Below are positions 1-10,600 of a stretch of 64,000 nt of DNA, in pieces. The DNA comes from Evernia prunastri. Taxonomy: Eukaryota > Ascomycota > Lecanoromycetes > Lecanorales > Parmeliaceae. Every line of letters starts with the position of its first letter. Positions within the stretch are counted from its first letter, which is position 1. The notes below the pieces were generated by a model, which saw nothing but the letters and a program-made list of their open reading frames with translations, was not told where the DNA came from and made no database searches. The translations under genes were made by a program, and so were the position numbers. The stretch lies in NCBI GenBank assembly GCA_003184365.1, contig NKYR01000006.1, positions 62,001 to 126,000 on the forward strand, given 5' to 3'.

Positions 1-1692
1 AGCCGGGGATCCAGCCTGTTCGGTCGGTCATCTCCGCACGGACCTCTTGAATGCAATGAAATTGCTGCGAGACAGATTGCCGTCAAAGAGGTGAAGGCGC
101 TATCTATTGGAGATAGCTTGGCATTTACGAGGGCCATTAATTGTCCTATGAGGTGTTCGATTTCGAGTCCTTTTAAGCAGTCGTCGGATTGGTAGATTCT
201 GAGTGTTTGCAGCGTCCTGTTGAATGAAGTTATCAGTCTTTGGGTTGCATCACAATTTTTGGGGCGTAAGGTAAGTTTAAAGGGACAATGCTACCGCTGC
301 ATGTCTTGAAATGTATGGAGTTGGCGTTCAACCCATGGATGAAAGGATGTCGAAGGTATGCTTACGGTGGAAGTAGTTCCAATAGATCAATCCAATCTGT
401 AATACCCCCCCAGCAAACATCCCCTACAATGCTGTAATCCGCCAGATAATCTATCTGGGACGGCTTGTGTGTGGACATATCTACAAGGTCCTTGTTATTA
501 AGCAAGATGTTTGCGAGTTTCGGAAAGTTGTGTAACGAATGCTGGGGCATGAGACCGCTTATTGGCAGCTGGCTCGTCTCGCAAAAACCCAGGGTTTCGA
601 GACTCCACTTGGAATGCTCTAGAAGTGCTGAGAGGATCTTGTCATCGCTGTTCACCCCCCGAAGAGAGCGCAGGGAGTGCGTTGCGCCAATGAAGCTGGC
701 GACTGTTTCTGGAGCCAGATCACAAGAGCCGACTTTAGGTTTTATAATTAGCGTTTGGCTCTCAGTTCTATGAATCTAGACAATCTGGACGGCTTACAAG
801 TCAGCTTCTGGCAGGATGACCGGCCTGTTTCCCATTCCCAGATGTACGGATCAGGACCTCCAACATCTTCTTCATCGTTCTCTAGATCAGACTCCGGATC
901 ATTTTCCTCTTTTCTCAATGAATTTAGGGTTAACTCCTCAAGGGCTGGTAGTAGAAGCAAGGGTGCAATGGCACGCGGATGCGGGTAGTATACATCATGT
1001 GGGTGCATTGAATCGTTACAATACCCCACAAAGACCCTCTTTAGGGCTTGGAAACAAGGCCATTGGGGAGAGGGAAGTGGCGCTAGTGCTCGGAGCGTAG
1101 ATGCTAACATTCTAAATGGATGACTCCGAGGGCTCCTATCCTCTGATCGCCAGCTATCGTATTCGACAAATACAGCTTTGTTCAGCTTTGGTGACATGGC
1201 CATCAGGAGCACTTTTTGAGGCTCATCACTTCCAGACTGTAGTCGTTCCATCCATTTGTCTACCAAAGCTTCTTTGAGGTGCAAGAGGTTGGAAAGCTTG
1301 CAACGGTAGCGCTCGAGTTCCTCGTCGGTGTAGAAAGTAGTGTCAAGATGAGAGTAATCATGGCGTTTTTTCAAAACAAGTTCCCAACGGTGCCAATTTG
1401 GGCTCCACCATTCTTTGAATTTCTCTCTCAAATACCAGATGTCCAAGGACCGAATGTACCATAGCATCTCTGGCTCGGAAAGACTACCCCGCAACAATAA
1501 TGGGATGGTCATTGGGTTGCGATCGTGAACCACACGAAGCTCTGCTCGACGCTGTTTGTGTGCTTTCAATGCCTTTAAGGAACAACGTGAGAGGACGTTG
1601 CAAGTGCATGCCAAGTCCATGACCGTTTGAGGGTGTACGAAGCCCGAGATTTTGCAGAGTAATTCGTCCGGTAGCGACAATAGATCAGGCAT
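1..1692 (-). CDS. F-box protein, 3' part unresolved and leaving the window
   Basis: The ATG at 1692 opens with a short F-box-like helix pair (LPDELLCKI, then TVMDLACTC), the usual N-terminus of fungal SCF substrate adaptors. Exon 1 (798-1692) joins exon 2 (about 366-732) across a 65-nt intron (733-797) with donor GTAAGC and a GCTAAT branch site; the phases match and the protein continues through leucine-patterned helices (SLRSLRG, LLEHSKW, LLELLPP). Exon 2 then meets TAA at 362-364 or uses an overlapping GTAAGC donor. Another open frame with leucine-patterned text (TLQTLRIY, HLIGQLMAL) runs from about position 290 to the left edge, but no acceptor I can see joins it in phase, so the 3' half may be a further exon or may be disabled. 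In the family the C-terminal leucine-rich part binds substrate and the F-box binds Skp1. Exons 1 and 2 are well supported; the end is not. Confidence 0.6.
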
Positions 1693-2618
1693 CTTTCCGA
1701 CGGGAGCTGGATGTATGACGCTGTCGAGAAATGATGGGAATGGGGGGGTTTTGAAGATGACAGGAATCCTATTGGGATGACTGCGCCTCGCTCCTGTTGG
1801 GTCTAGTAGGCATCCAAGTACACGTGATCACGAAAGTTCAGAACTTTGTGCCAGCCTTGGAGTCGGTCACGGTCAGGGCGAGCAGGGCGAGCAGGGCAAA
1901 TAGATATCGGCTAAGAGCTCCACAGACGCTGTGATCTTAAGCATGCACCGAGAATGTTGTAATTCAGGACTTATGCTGAAAGGAAGCTCGAGTATATTGT
2001 CGGAACTCGGAAAGTACCCCGAGTGCGCTGTTCGGAAGGACCCGTATATGCAGTCACCTAGTAATGAAAGAGCAATCTTACATGCGGGATCCATCTTCAT
2101 TAATTCTACTTTACCAATGTGACTTCGCTCTTAAATTTCGTGCTTAATAAGTCGTCGCGTCTACGCTTCATAGACGGGTTTGAAATTTGGGACCACCTAT
2201 ACCGTTGTCAGACGATAAATCGTAGAGGGTCGAATTTTCGGCATTGCGTATGATGGTTGATCACTGTGCAGATTCAAGCCGCCGTAGAGGAATGCTTTCC
2301 TAGCATGCTAACCTGCTCTTTTCTAGACGCAAAAGGCCACTCGTGTAGTAAAATGGGGAGCAAAGTGAGGGGGAGGAGCACTTTACCCGCTCCCGAGTCC
2401 CTGTAGTTATCTCACGAGCTCAGACGAGGTAGGTATCACTCTGGGAGATACATATCATGAAGATGATAGTGCCCAGGTCCTGACCGCATTCTTAGCCGCA
2501 GAGAGCCAGGCCGTTTTCTCAACATTAATAAAATCGTTTGCAACAGCGTAGAGATAAAGATCGTCATTACAGCAATGCCCGTAGCAACTTGCGGCGACGG
2601 CAGCAGCCAAAGTGCCAA
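1693..2618. other. Intergenic, no gene seen
   Basis: Contains the 5' flank of the F-box gene. Only short open frames without family resemblance on either strand. No repeat or RNA gene recognised. Confidence 0.5.
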
Positions 2619-3299
2619 CTAAAATCTCCTAGCGAAGTGTAATTTGCAGGAACCACGGCCGACGAACTTGCCCGAAAAGCTGCCCATCTCCATGTTCTGT
2701 CTGAAAACTGCTAGGGACTCCTTCAATTTTTCAACTTCATCTAGAATACTCTCGTCATTCCAATCACCATCAGAGCCTGTAGCAGCGAGCTCTTCCAGGG
2801 CTTCAGTGTCACGACCTTTCAAAAGCCGAATATGTAAAGACTCGGGAGCGATTGCAAGTATGGTTTTTGTAGGATGACTGAAGGACAGCGAGTCGATTGC
2901 TACAAAGATCGAGCAACCATGTCTTCCCAAGTTCCCCATTGCTGTGGACCCCCGTCATTGCAGCAATAACAGCAGTCTCCCCCATGCCGAGATGAGCTCG
3001 GGGTCCACCCGTGCTGAGAACAAGTCTGGATGGGGAAGATGACGTATCGTCTGAGCTTAGCGAGCAACACAGTCCAGGTCATCGGCGAGGGACGACTGCT
3101 GCTCTATTACCCACTGGTGTATTGCCCCGGCCGTCTCTTTACCCAACCACATTTTGACCATAGCTAGTTCCTCTAGTAGTATATAGCTCTTTTGTATCAG
3201 ACGCATGACATTCCCTTGGAACACCCTCAGTACGTAGCCGAGCCAACGCTCATCGGTGTGAACCGGTATTGGCACTTCCACTTGCATATTCAGAGGCAT
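2619..3299 (-). CDS. Doubtful hypothetical protein, possibly decayed
   Basis: An ATG at 3299 starts an 80-residue helical stretch (VMRLIQKSYILLEEL, then IHQWVIEQQ) that stops at 3057. A second acidic helical stretch in another frame (DTEALEELAATG, DEVEKLKESL) ends at 2619. Splicing between about 2900 and 3060 could join them, but I found no donor-acceptor pair that is clearly right. The first part resembles the helical N-terminal region of some fungal STAND proteins only in general character. I do not recognise a family. It could be one multi-exon gene, a relic, or chance open frames. Confidence 0.25.
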
Positions 3300-4105
3300 T
3301 CGAGCGTAGGGGGGTGGACGATATCAGTGCAAACCGTAGAAGTGCCTGCGGTCAATGTCAGCCAGCGATCTTTACAACGGAGTCGGTAAAAGCCAACCTA
3401 GTTCCGGCTATTGACCCTCAGCAATAATTGGCTGCCGGTCGTTCACGCCATGGTGTAATCGACATTGTACCTTCTACTTCAATGACTGGCCACTAAAGTC
3501 CGAGTCTCACGCAGTGCAGTGTTGAAGTGCGCTGGAGGGCACGCTGTCAATGGATATCCCCTCTGGTCTTCTGACGCAGCGCTACGATGCATGATGTTAC
3601 CCGGCTGGCAAGGGACCGCCATCGCCGAATGTGTTCCTATCGAGAAAGACGAAATATGTATGAGGGGTTGCGTCTTCTTCAAGAGGGGTACGGCATGCCC
3701 TATTTGACCGTTCTCTCATGGTATGGAGGGTGGTGGAGCTGCTGGGTGAGCTGTCGGATCCCGCTGCCCTACCTAGTCTCTAGAGTACCTTAGCCTTGAG
3801 CCAAGGCCGGGGAAAGAAAAAGTATAACTTTAGGTAGTTTCCACTATAAAAGGACAGGTCCCAATATCATTGTCACATTTTGGAGCATGCCTACCCTCTG
3901 GCATGGTCTTGGTTTGAGGCATAAGTAGCATATTAGCTAACATGTCCACACTCGCTCTCATGCATATGACGGCTTATGCAAGGGTACGCGCGCCTTTGCG
4001 CGCTAATATTGCTAATCCAAACCACCTCGTTCATACAAGGTTTTTTCTGCTCATCTTCTCTCCGTGAACCGCGATAATCAAACTTTGATTGCGAGTGTCA
4101 GAGTA
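3300..4105. other. Intergenic, no gene seen
   Basis: Includes a TATA-like CTATAAAAGG near 3843, about 260 nt upstream of the 4106 start, which could belong to that locus. Nothing else recognised. Confidence 0.4.
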
Positions 4106-4943
4106 ATGGCCGTTGCTGTTGCAAGACGCTATTTCTCAGCTACACATTTCCTCAGTCTTCCACTCTACTGTCCTAGATCAAAATCGCTACTGGAAAATTT
4201 CGCCCATAGAGTGAGAAATGATGAGTACGCAGACGGAATTCCCCGTAGAGCCTTTCGTTTGCCAAATACATATCACATTAACGTTGGAGACTTGAGACTT
4301 GAGGCCTCCCATGATGTCAAAGCTGCTTCGAAGTTGCTGCACAGCCTCGACATACGGCGTATTCTCAAGCATGCTGTCCCATGCACAGCCACCGTCAAAG
4401 CCAACGATGCGCTAAATGAAGAAGACGACGTAAAAAAGACACGTGTAGTCTTTGGCACTCGTCCCGCCTCTCCAGATCTCACTCACTGGACTAGCCGGGA
4501 TCAGGTCGGCTAGGACTGGGAATATCCACAGTTTGAGCGGTACAATCAGCGACCCTTCTGGCCGTTTGAGAGGCTTTATCCGCGGTGTCCGCCGGGAATT
4601 CGCCTCCGCTGGTTTACGATTCTATTCGGGCGAGTCAGGCAACGAAGACGAGTACATGGAATGGAGGCAGCCGTGGTATGACGTGCTCAATCGCAGAGGC
4701 GCCCAAAAGTGCGAGACATTCGTGGATCATGCCGGCAAAACCGTCAGAAAGCAAATGCAACTCGAATTCGATGCCGAGGCCCTCTTCCAGCGCTACGAGA
4801 ACTTCGACATTGCGAGTAATATCATTATTGAAAAGCTCAGTCTATGCAAAGAAGGTCGCATTAGAACCTTTGGAGGTGACAAGAAGGAGTTTGTGGCCGA
4901 TGAATACTACAAAGAGATCGGCAGCATCCCATTGCCTCAGTAA
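4106..4943 (+). pseudogene. AKAP7/ASCC1-type 2H phosphoesterase-like gene, frameshifted
   Basis: From the ATG at 4106 the frame reads like the fungal AKAP7 2'-5' RNA-ligase-like domain: ATHFLSLPL, then the first motif region NTYHINVGDL, then a helix KLLHSLDI. Around 4470 the family text moves to the +1 frame: PASPD in the first frame is followed by PLQISLTGL in the next, which runs through RLRGFIRGV and ALFQRYENFDI to a stop at 4943. A 46-nt intron from a weak GTAAAA donor near 4427 would also bridge the frames, but the two readings overlap as if one base were lost. In the 2H family two HxT/S motifs bind the phosphate. Here the first is HIN and the second, expected around EWRQPWYDV, is absent. 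A catalytically dead relic is the simplest reading; a diverged spliced gene is possible. Confidence 0.6.
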
Positions 4944-5699
4944 TCGTGACCTCAAACTATCACTCCTCCCCAAGGACACGGACAAGCCTTTACCTGCCAT
5001 TACACCAACAACGAGCTCGAACCGGATCCGTCCCAGATTTTGATCGAATATCCGGACTTAGAGTGACCTATGTATCTCTACGAGAAAGAACAGGCAGACT
5101 TTAGTCTTGTGGGAAATGACGCCGGACACGAAATCGCAGACAAGAATGAAGGGTGCGACTCAGGCGGACAGTATCCCGAATCGAAATCGTTCAATCGCGG
5201 GCGTAGTTTCCTCATCGCAAGGTCTTGCTCGACAATGCAAACTTAGAGCAATCCCTATGCTTTGTCACCCAGATGCCTCAACAAACCTCGGCTTCGTGGG
5301 AACAGATGTCAGACTCTGCATCGCACACAAGCACCCCAAGTCTCGCTGAGGCGGTGTCGCTTGCGGCATGAGAGACAACAAGCACGCTCATGCCCTTGCC
5401 CAGAACACTTCGGAACTCGGAGCATCTCCACAACTGCCTCTGCTCTACTCCGCCAGCCCATCCGGGTCTCCGGACAGCAGCTCCTATAAACCCCTTCCCC
5501 TCCCAGGGAAGCAGGACAAGCGCCCCTATCCCATCGTCTGGCTTGCCTCCTTCGCGCCGGCGTCCTACCTTAGTCCCAAAGGCTAACAAGTTAGCGCTGG
5601 AACTAAGCTCAAAAAAGTCTAGATCGCTTCGCGGACTTTTGTTGTAGGACGCCTGCTCCAGAAACCCCGTTTTTATCCAAAACGAGCTTCGTGTCAACA
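4944..5699. other. Region without a recognised gene
   Basis: Open frames of 70-140 codons occur on both strands (for example minus 5278-5700), but they overlap each other, show no known motif and look like chance frames in C-rich DNA. Confidence 0.4.
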
Positions 5700-6540
5700 A
5701 ATTTTTGAATCAATCACAGATCCATCAATTCTCATCAAAACCACTTAGAAATATATACTACGACGCGTAGAATTATATAGCGAATTCGTTAGTAACAAAA
5801 TCTAACTCCCTACGGCAATATTCCGCGTTGTATACCTTACTAACCTTCGAGGACAGTTGACACCAGACCTATTACGTTCCCTATCTAAATGACCTAACCA
5901 ACGGGTTACCTCTTTCCGGCAACGGGTCTCGGCGCTAGATTTCCTATCTCTCAGCGTCCGAGACCCTCCAAACACGGCATTCAAATCGAATTATCAATGA
6001 TAGAAAGGGGGGGAGCATGTTGATCAAAAGTCCTAAACATGCCAAGACTTTTCGGATCCGGACCCGGACCCGATAGCCAAACTTGGGCCATCTTCCGAAT
6101 ATTACTATAAATTTCAGTATTCTAACTAGGGCAGTCGATTTTCGCTGTAGGCTTGGCATATTTAGAATAGAATACAAGAAACAGGGGGTTTTTGGTGCAG
6201 ACCCCCTGCGGGGACCGACTCACTATGCAGCTAAAAATTAAAGTCACGGTCTAAGCAGGGGGTCGAAAGCTAATGGAGACAAACTAATAGTCGCCTATTT
6301 AGAGTAGGGTTAAGCCCCAGAAGTACTTTATGACCTGCCTTGCATCCTGAATACCAGAACGACAGATATAAATGTAAAGGAGCATCACTCAGCATCCTAT
6401 ACTGCTCCCGAATTGATAAGGCAAAAAGATTTAGCGGCCTGAAACTTGGTAGTTTTTCATGAATCCTACGAACCGACAAGTTCGCGCATACCGTCGACAT
6501 CAGAGTATCTCAAGCTGGCAACCAGACCAACAGCAAGGCC
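5700..6540. repeat. A+T-rich block with short inverted repeats, possible transposon relic
   Basis: Base composition shifts abruptly to TA-rich sequence full of stop codons in all frames (clear from 5730 to 5900). Around 6182-6264 a G5 run and a C5 run form nested inverted repeats: a perfect 10-bp inverted pair GACCCCCTGC (6200-6209) and GCAGGGGGTC (6255-6264), plus CAGGGGG at 6182. A 76-codon minus frame (6270-6500) has an even amino-acid composition but no family I can name. This is what a RIP-mutated mobile element looks like in moulds, but no transposase motif, terminal repeat or target duplication was identified. Confidence 0.35.
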
Positions 6541-7005
6541 AAATTCAAGTGGCGTAATGCTAGTGATATTCTCCCACTACCCTCAAAGGCGTCGTTGGGT
6601 CCCCAAATGATATACAAGCAAGCATGGTTCTTCTTTGGACTGCGCTACGACTTCTTCCAGATGAGCGAGCCAAGCATGGATTTTCATAGTGTGGGGATTG
6701 TAGGAGTGGATGTGGCGCTTTCATTTGGATCAATCAGGAAGGACTCAGAGAAGATGAACAAGGTCTGTTTGGTAATTGTACTGGCCATGTCCAGATCTTT
6801 GCCTCTTCTCTTCGTTCCCATTATGCATCGACACGAAAGACGACTTTAGCATATCCAGACCCGGAGACAGCAGGCGTTGGAAAGACACGGCTTTTACCTC
6901 ATCCATGACCTAAGGAGTGTCCCCGCCAGCTGACCACGTGCGAGACATTCTGTCGGCATCATCGCGCTCCAGATCGACAAGTCAAAATTGCAGTCAACAC
7001 AGCAA
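6541..7005. other. Intergenic, no gene seen
   Basis: The only sizeable open frame (6595-6849) lacks a recognisable pattern. The segment lies 3' of the DUF1349 gene. Confidence 0.4.
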
Positions 7006-7671
7006 TCACTCAATCGTCAGTCCACCAAAGCGAACGTCCAACCCCTCCCCCGGATCCGCCTGCTCAGCCGTCGGCTTCGCAGCATACACCCCAACCCAAC
7101 ACTCCTCCCCCTCCTCCTCACCAACAACCACCCCATCATCCCTAACAAAAGGCCACTTGATCTCCCTGATCGGCCTCCTCCTTCCCCCCTCAACCAGATA
7201 AACCCACAAACTCGGCACCTTCTTCGACCCCGTCCCCGTTTCCCCAGAACCCACAACAGAAGGAGGAGGTTCCCTCGCAAACTCCACCGTCACACTCCCC
7301 CCTTCCTCCTCAATCGTTGCCAGGCTCCAATCCGCCCACCTCTCCGCCGCAACCACACTGGCACAAGCGCGCCCATCAAAGAATTCGACGCCGGCTTTGA
7401 CCCATTTCTTCACACCGTCACTTTCTGGGCGCGCGAAGAAGAGCCCGCCCTGATCGTACAGCGTCTTCCACCCCGCGGAGACGGTAACGCGGGCGCGGCG
7501 GAACGTGGCCAGGGGGAAAGTACGGTAGAGGATCGGGGCGGTGAAGATGTCGGTGTGGGGCGGTTTGCGCCAGATGTCGGTTTGGGGCGGTGCGGTGATT
7601 GTGAAGGGGACGATTAGTGGGGACGGGGGTGGTGAGGAGGCGGTGCTGTTGTTGGCGTAGTGGAATGTCAT
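7006..7671 (-). CDS. DUF1349 concanavalin-A-like lectin-fold protein
   Basis: Intronless, 221 residues from the ATG at 7671; the frame is open further upstream only with a GTG start, so the ATG is preferred. The order of elements fits DUF1349 (the family that includes yeast Ree1, 'regulation of enolase'): an N-terminal strand pair, a DIW element, a GWKTLYDQGGLFF strand, KKWVKAGVEFFDG, then SVVAAERWADWS and, near the C-terminus, KVPSLWVYLV, PIREIKWPF and CWVGVYAA. These are beta-sandwich strands around a small-ligand cleft. No signal peptide is visible, so it is probably cytosolic. The coding strand is C-rich at the 5' end and strongly G-rich at the 3' end. The molecular function is unknown for the family. 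Confidence 0.85.
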   Translation of the reverse strand: MTFHYANNSTASSPPPSPLIVPFTITAPPQTDIWRKPPHTDIFTAPILYRTFPLATFRRARVTVSAGWKTLYDQGGLFFARPESDGVKKWVKAGVEFFDGRACASVVAAERWADWSLATIEEEGGSVTVEFAREPPPSVVGSGETGTGSKKVPSLWVYLVEGGRRRPIREIKWPFVRDDGVVVGEEEGEECWVGVYAAKPTAEQADPGEGLDVRFGGLTIE

Positions 7672-9187
7672 TACTTTTGTTTTCCGACGTGGAGGTGAGT
7701 GTGTACGGGGTTCCAGAGCTGTGGAGAGGGAGGGGTGAGACCCCGCCGGGCTTTGCCCTTTCTGGAAAAACACCTAGAGTAGCGTACCGGTACCTAGGTA
7801 CGTAAGGTATCTACTAATTGCACGAGACAGGGAATAGAGGAAGCGCATCCAGAAAGAATAGGAGACATGACAGCTGTCCAAAGAACCAGTGAAGCCTGCA
7901 GGACCGGCGGTACACCTCTAGGTGATAGGTCTCGAAATAGAAGCTAAAGCCTTGAACCTTTGCGGTGGAGTTTGATTCTGGCCGATATCATTCACGATCA
8001 CAGTATGATCCGGCCTTGCCTTGCCGAGTTCGAAGTCCCAGGGTAAGCAAAATTCAAGCAAGGGTGTGAGGCATTCTCCTCGATGCATATCAGATTTGCC
8101 TGATTTGAAAGCAATCTTACAGATCCCAATCTTGCGGCCCAAGCAAACATCGCAGAGAGAGGCATGACAAGTTCTCGGTCATCTTCAAGATAGCGTTTTG
8201 TAAGGAAGAGTTGTGGCCATATCATGGCAGGCACCAAGAAGAAATGACCGTGCATCAAGACGGGAAGCGTAGGTTGAGACTGTATAAGGTAAGGTAGTCA
8301 GTCAGTCAACTTCCAGTCCCAGCGGATTCCAACATTATACAAGTATTATTATATTAGCAACTTACGGGAGAAGGAGCCTAGCAATGAGGTCTCACGACGG
8401 GCTTTGGCTCTATGATCCAAGGTAAGGTCATCGTTGGGTAATGGCATCAAGCTGGACAAAGTCATGAGGGGAATCATCACGCCTGCTCTCATTAGCAACC
8501 CATACTTTGCGAGGCTACAGAATCACAGTATTTTGTGCCCGTGACCGAAGAACGACAAGGCGTTATATATGCAACGTTCTCGGTGAAAGAAGTCTGAACT
8601 TGGGCATGGTAAGTGAGGTACATCAGGATTGATTCGACCAAGGCACTTCATTGAGACAGATGAAGTCCAGCCTCATCAGATCAGCGATAGTATGTTAAGT
8701 GATTTAGCATCTGTCCGCTATCACCTCGCGTCCTGAGCCTCATTATCGCGTCGACTTTCTAGGCTGTGGGTAGAAGCAACAGAGAGAGTCAGAGACAACC
8801 AAGTCGCCACAATCCAACATCATCCATGACCGAGTATGGTCGAGATCGTCTGACTTGAGCTACATTGATCAATGATATCAAACCGACTGGATTAGCTGCA
8901 TCGCGATAAGATAAAATTTGACAAGCAGGAAGCGGGCGTTTAGAGTATGCCTCTTCCTGTCGCATAAGCTCATTCTGCTGAAAGCCTATCGATTAAATTA
9001 TCATCATTTGAAAGGATCGCAAGTCGCGATTAGATCAACCACAACATGCGGCAAATTGCGAGGCTACTACCGATCTTGCATCATAGTTACTCTACCTGAG
9101 CTCCATCAGACTTTCTTTGCTTCAACATCGTCAATCGTGTTGGTCGATTATAATATCATTAACAGCCTCGCAGCCCGGCGCGGACAA
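7672..9187. other. Intergenic, no gene seen
   Basis: 1.5 kb between divergently oriented genes. Minus frames at 7918-8258 are short and patternless. The frame of the secreted-protein gene is open back to 8918, but that extension has no ATG start and no protein-like pattern. Confidence 0.45.
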
Positions 9188-10192
9188 ATGCACACCTATT
9201 GTACACCTTGCACGCTCTTTCTCCAAATCCTTCTCAACGTCCCGACGGCGGTGCTCTCGCAGTCCGAGGTTGGGAATGAAAGCTTCACTTCACTACGAGA
9301 CGCCACGAATCCTTCAGACGGTCTCCGAAGCTTAAGCTCCCTCTCTTCACCAATCTCTTTGATCTATGACGTCTTCGGTTCTCAACTCCCGTCTCTTGCG
9401 GTCAACAGCGCTTTCAACGGTGCCATCACCAGGATACAACCTTTCCTTCAGACTTGTCCCACCGACCCGATTACGAACGATAACTTTCAGTACCGTCCTG
9501 TTGGCGGTAGTGTACAGATTGGGGTTTCCGCGGCTCCGCAACATGACCTGTCATGGCAGCAATTGAATTCCGTGCTGCGTCAGGTTGCCAGTTACATGAA
9601 TGGTAATCTAGGAAGACGGCCGCGTATGCAAGAGCTAGCATTCGAGATAAAAAGGAACGGGGTCAAGATCGGAGATGGACTTGTTTCTTACCGCCCTTCC
9701 CGCGGCGTCGATTTTTTGAATTCAACGCTGGCCGAACTGACCAACTCGAACGACACAAGGCTAGTATTGGCTGCTCTGGATCCCTCGGTGGATTCACTGA
9801 CAGCAAACGCCATCCCGTTTCCAATCCCCGACTCTCCATTCACCCTAATTTTCGGCTTCCTTGGCGACGCGATTCCCGCCACAAATGTCTGGGCAGCCTT
9901 CGAAAGCGTCCACGTGGAGATACTTGAACCCTTAGCTCAACATCCCGCCTTGCCTATCCCTAACAACAAGTTCGAGTACGAGAAAGACGGAATCCATCTC
10001 GCTGTAGTCGCAAACATGGGCTTCATCATCACATGGAAGCATTTGTCATGTATCTTGGGCGGACTGATCGGTTTCATGACCGGGACGCCAGAGCACTACC
10101 AGCGTTTGATATGCAACGTCATGTTTGCGGGCCTTGGTAATGTGGGATTGGCGTCAGTGTGGTATCAATCCCCAGGCCCGGAGGTGACATAG
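9188..10192 (+). CDS. Secreted protein with two copies of a fungal repeat module
   Basis: The first ATG that gives a signal peptide is at 9188: a hydrophobic stretch (LFLQILLNV) within the first 20 residues and a likely cleavage after AVLSQ. The 334-residue product contains one module twice, at about residues 55-170 and 211-328. Each copy starts with a strand (SPISLIYDV; SPFTLIFGF), then a proline step and helix (FNGAITRIQPF; FESVHVEILEP), then an F-Y strand (NDNFQYR; NNKFEYE), a strand into S/T-W (DLSWQQLNSVL; IITWKHLSCIL) and a closing segment (DGLVSYRP; GLASVWYQ). I recognise this arrangement from uncharacterised secreted fungal proteins and know no function for it. A TAG ends the frame at 10190-10192, but a third copy follows directly, so the ancestral protein was probably longer. 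Confidence 0.75.
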   Translation: MHTYCTPCTLFLQILLNVPTAVLSQSEVGNESFTSLRDATNPSDGLRSLSSLSSPISLIYDVFGSQLPSLAVNSAFNGAITRIQPFLQTCPTDPITNDNFQYRPVGGSVQIGVSAAPQHDLSWQQLNSVLRQVASYMNGNLGRRPRMQELAFEIKRNGVKIGDGLVSYRPSRGVDFLNSTLAELTNSNDTRLVLAALDPSVDSLTANAIPFPIPDSPFTLIFGFLGDAIPATNVWAAFESVHVEILEPLAQHPALPIPNNKFEYEKDGIHLAVVANMGFIITWKHLSCILGGLIGFMTGTPEHYQRLICNVMFAGLGNVGLASVWYQSPGPEVT

Positions 10193-10600
10193 AAGGCTCT
10201 GCTCTACACAACCAGCTCATTGCTGCCGATCCCGAACTCATCCACTCCCACCCCGTTTTCTGTTCAAGGAACACCAATCATCATCAGCTTCCAAAACATT
10301 GGCAGGTCAATACCATGGCCCGTGCCCGACGACGTCATCTGGGCAGTTCTGGACGAGATCGGTCCGTCCTCCAATGAACATGGTCCTGAGCCTCTTCCGA
10401 GAACTGAAAGGCGTCCGCATTCAGACCTTTGCAAATGTGCCTCACCTTATGTCCTGAATCCAGCTCTATGACATTCTGTAGGACCTGATGCTACATGTGA
10501 CCGGCGCCGAAGGGGAAGACCAGCATCATCGGGTCCTGTCTTTTGATGTGAAGAATGTCTGTCCGGGCAAAATTCGCTTGCGGAACGCTTGCGTATCACC
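10193..10600 (+). pseudogene. Decayed third module of the upstream secreted protein
   Basis: After the TAG at 10190-10192 the same frame continues without a stop to 10468 and reads as the start of another module (LPIPNSS, PIIISFQNIG, then IPWPVPDDVIWAVLDEI). Near 10370 the match moves to another frame: GVRIQTFANVPHLMS, a TGA at 10455 where the second module has Trp, IQLYDIL, a TAG at 10479, DLMLHVTG, then VLSFDVKN and CPGKIRL, corresponding to AFEIKRN and GVKIGDG in module one. Three lesions (in-frame TAG, frameshift, two further stops) make this non-functional as it stands. It is collinear with modules one and two, so it arose by tandem duplication. Confidence 0.65.

Noticed and set aside
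5278..5700. 140-codon minus-strand frame
   Set aside because: Overlaps equally long frames on the plus strand in C-rich DNA and matches no family I know.
8918..9187. Upstream extension of the modular secreted protein to 8918
   Set aside because: The longer frame begins with a non-ATG codon and its first 90 residues look unlike protein. The ATG at 9188 gives a proper signal peptide.
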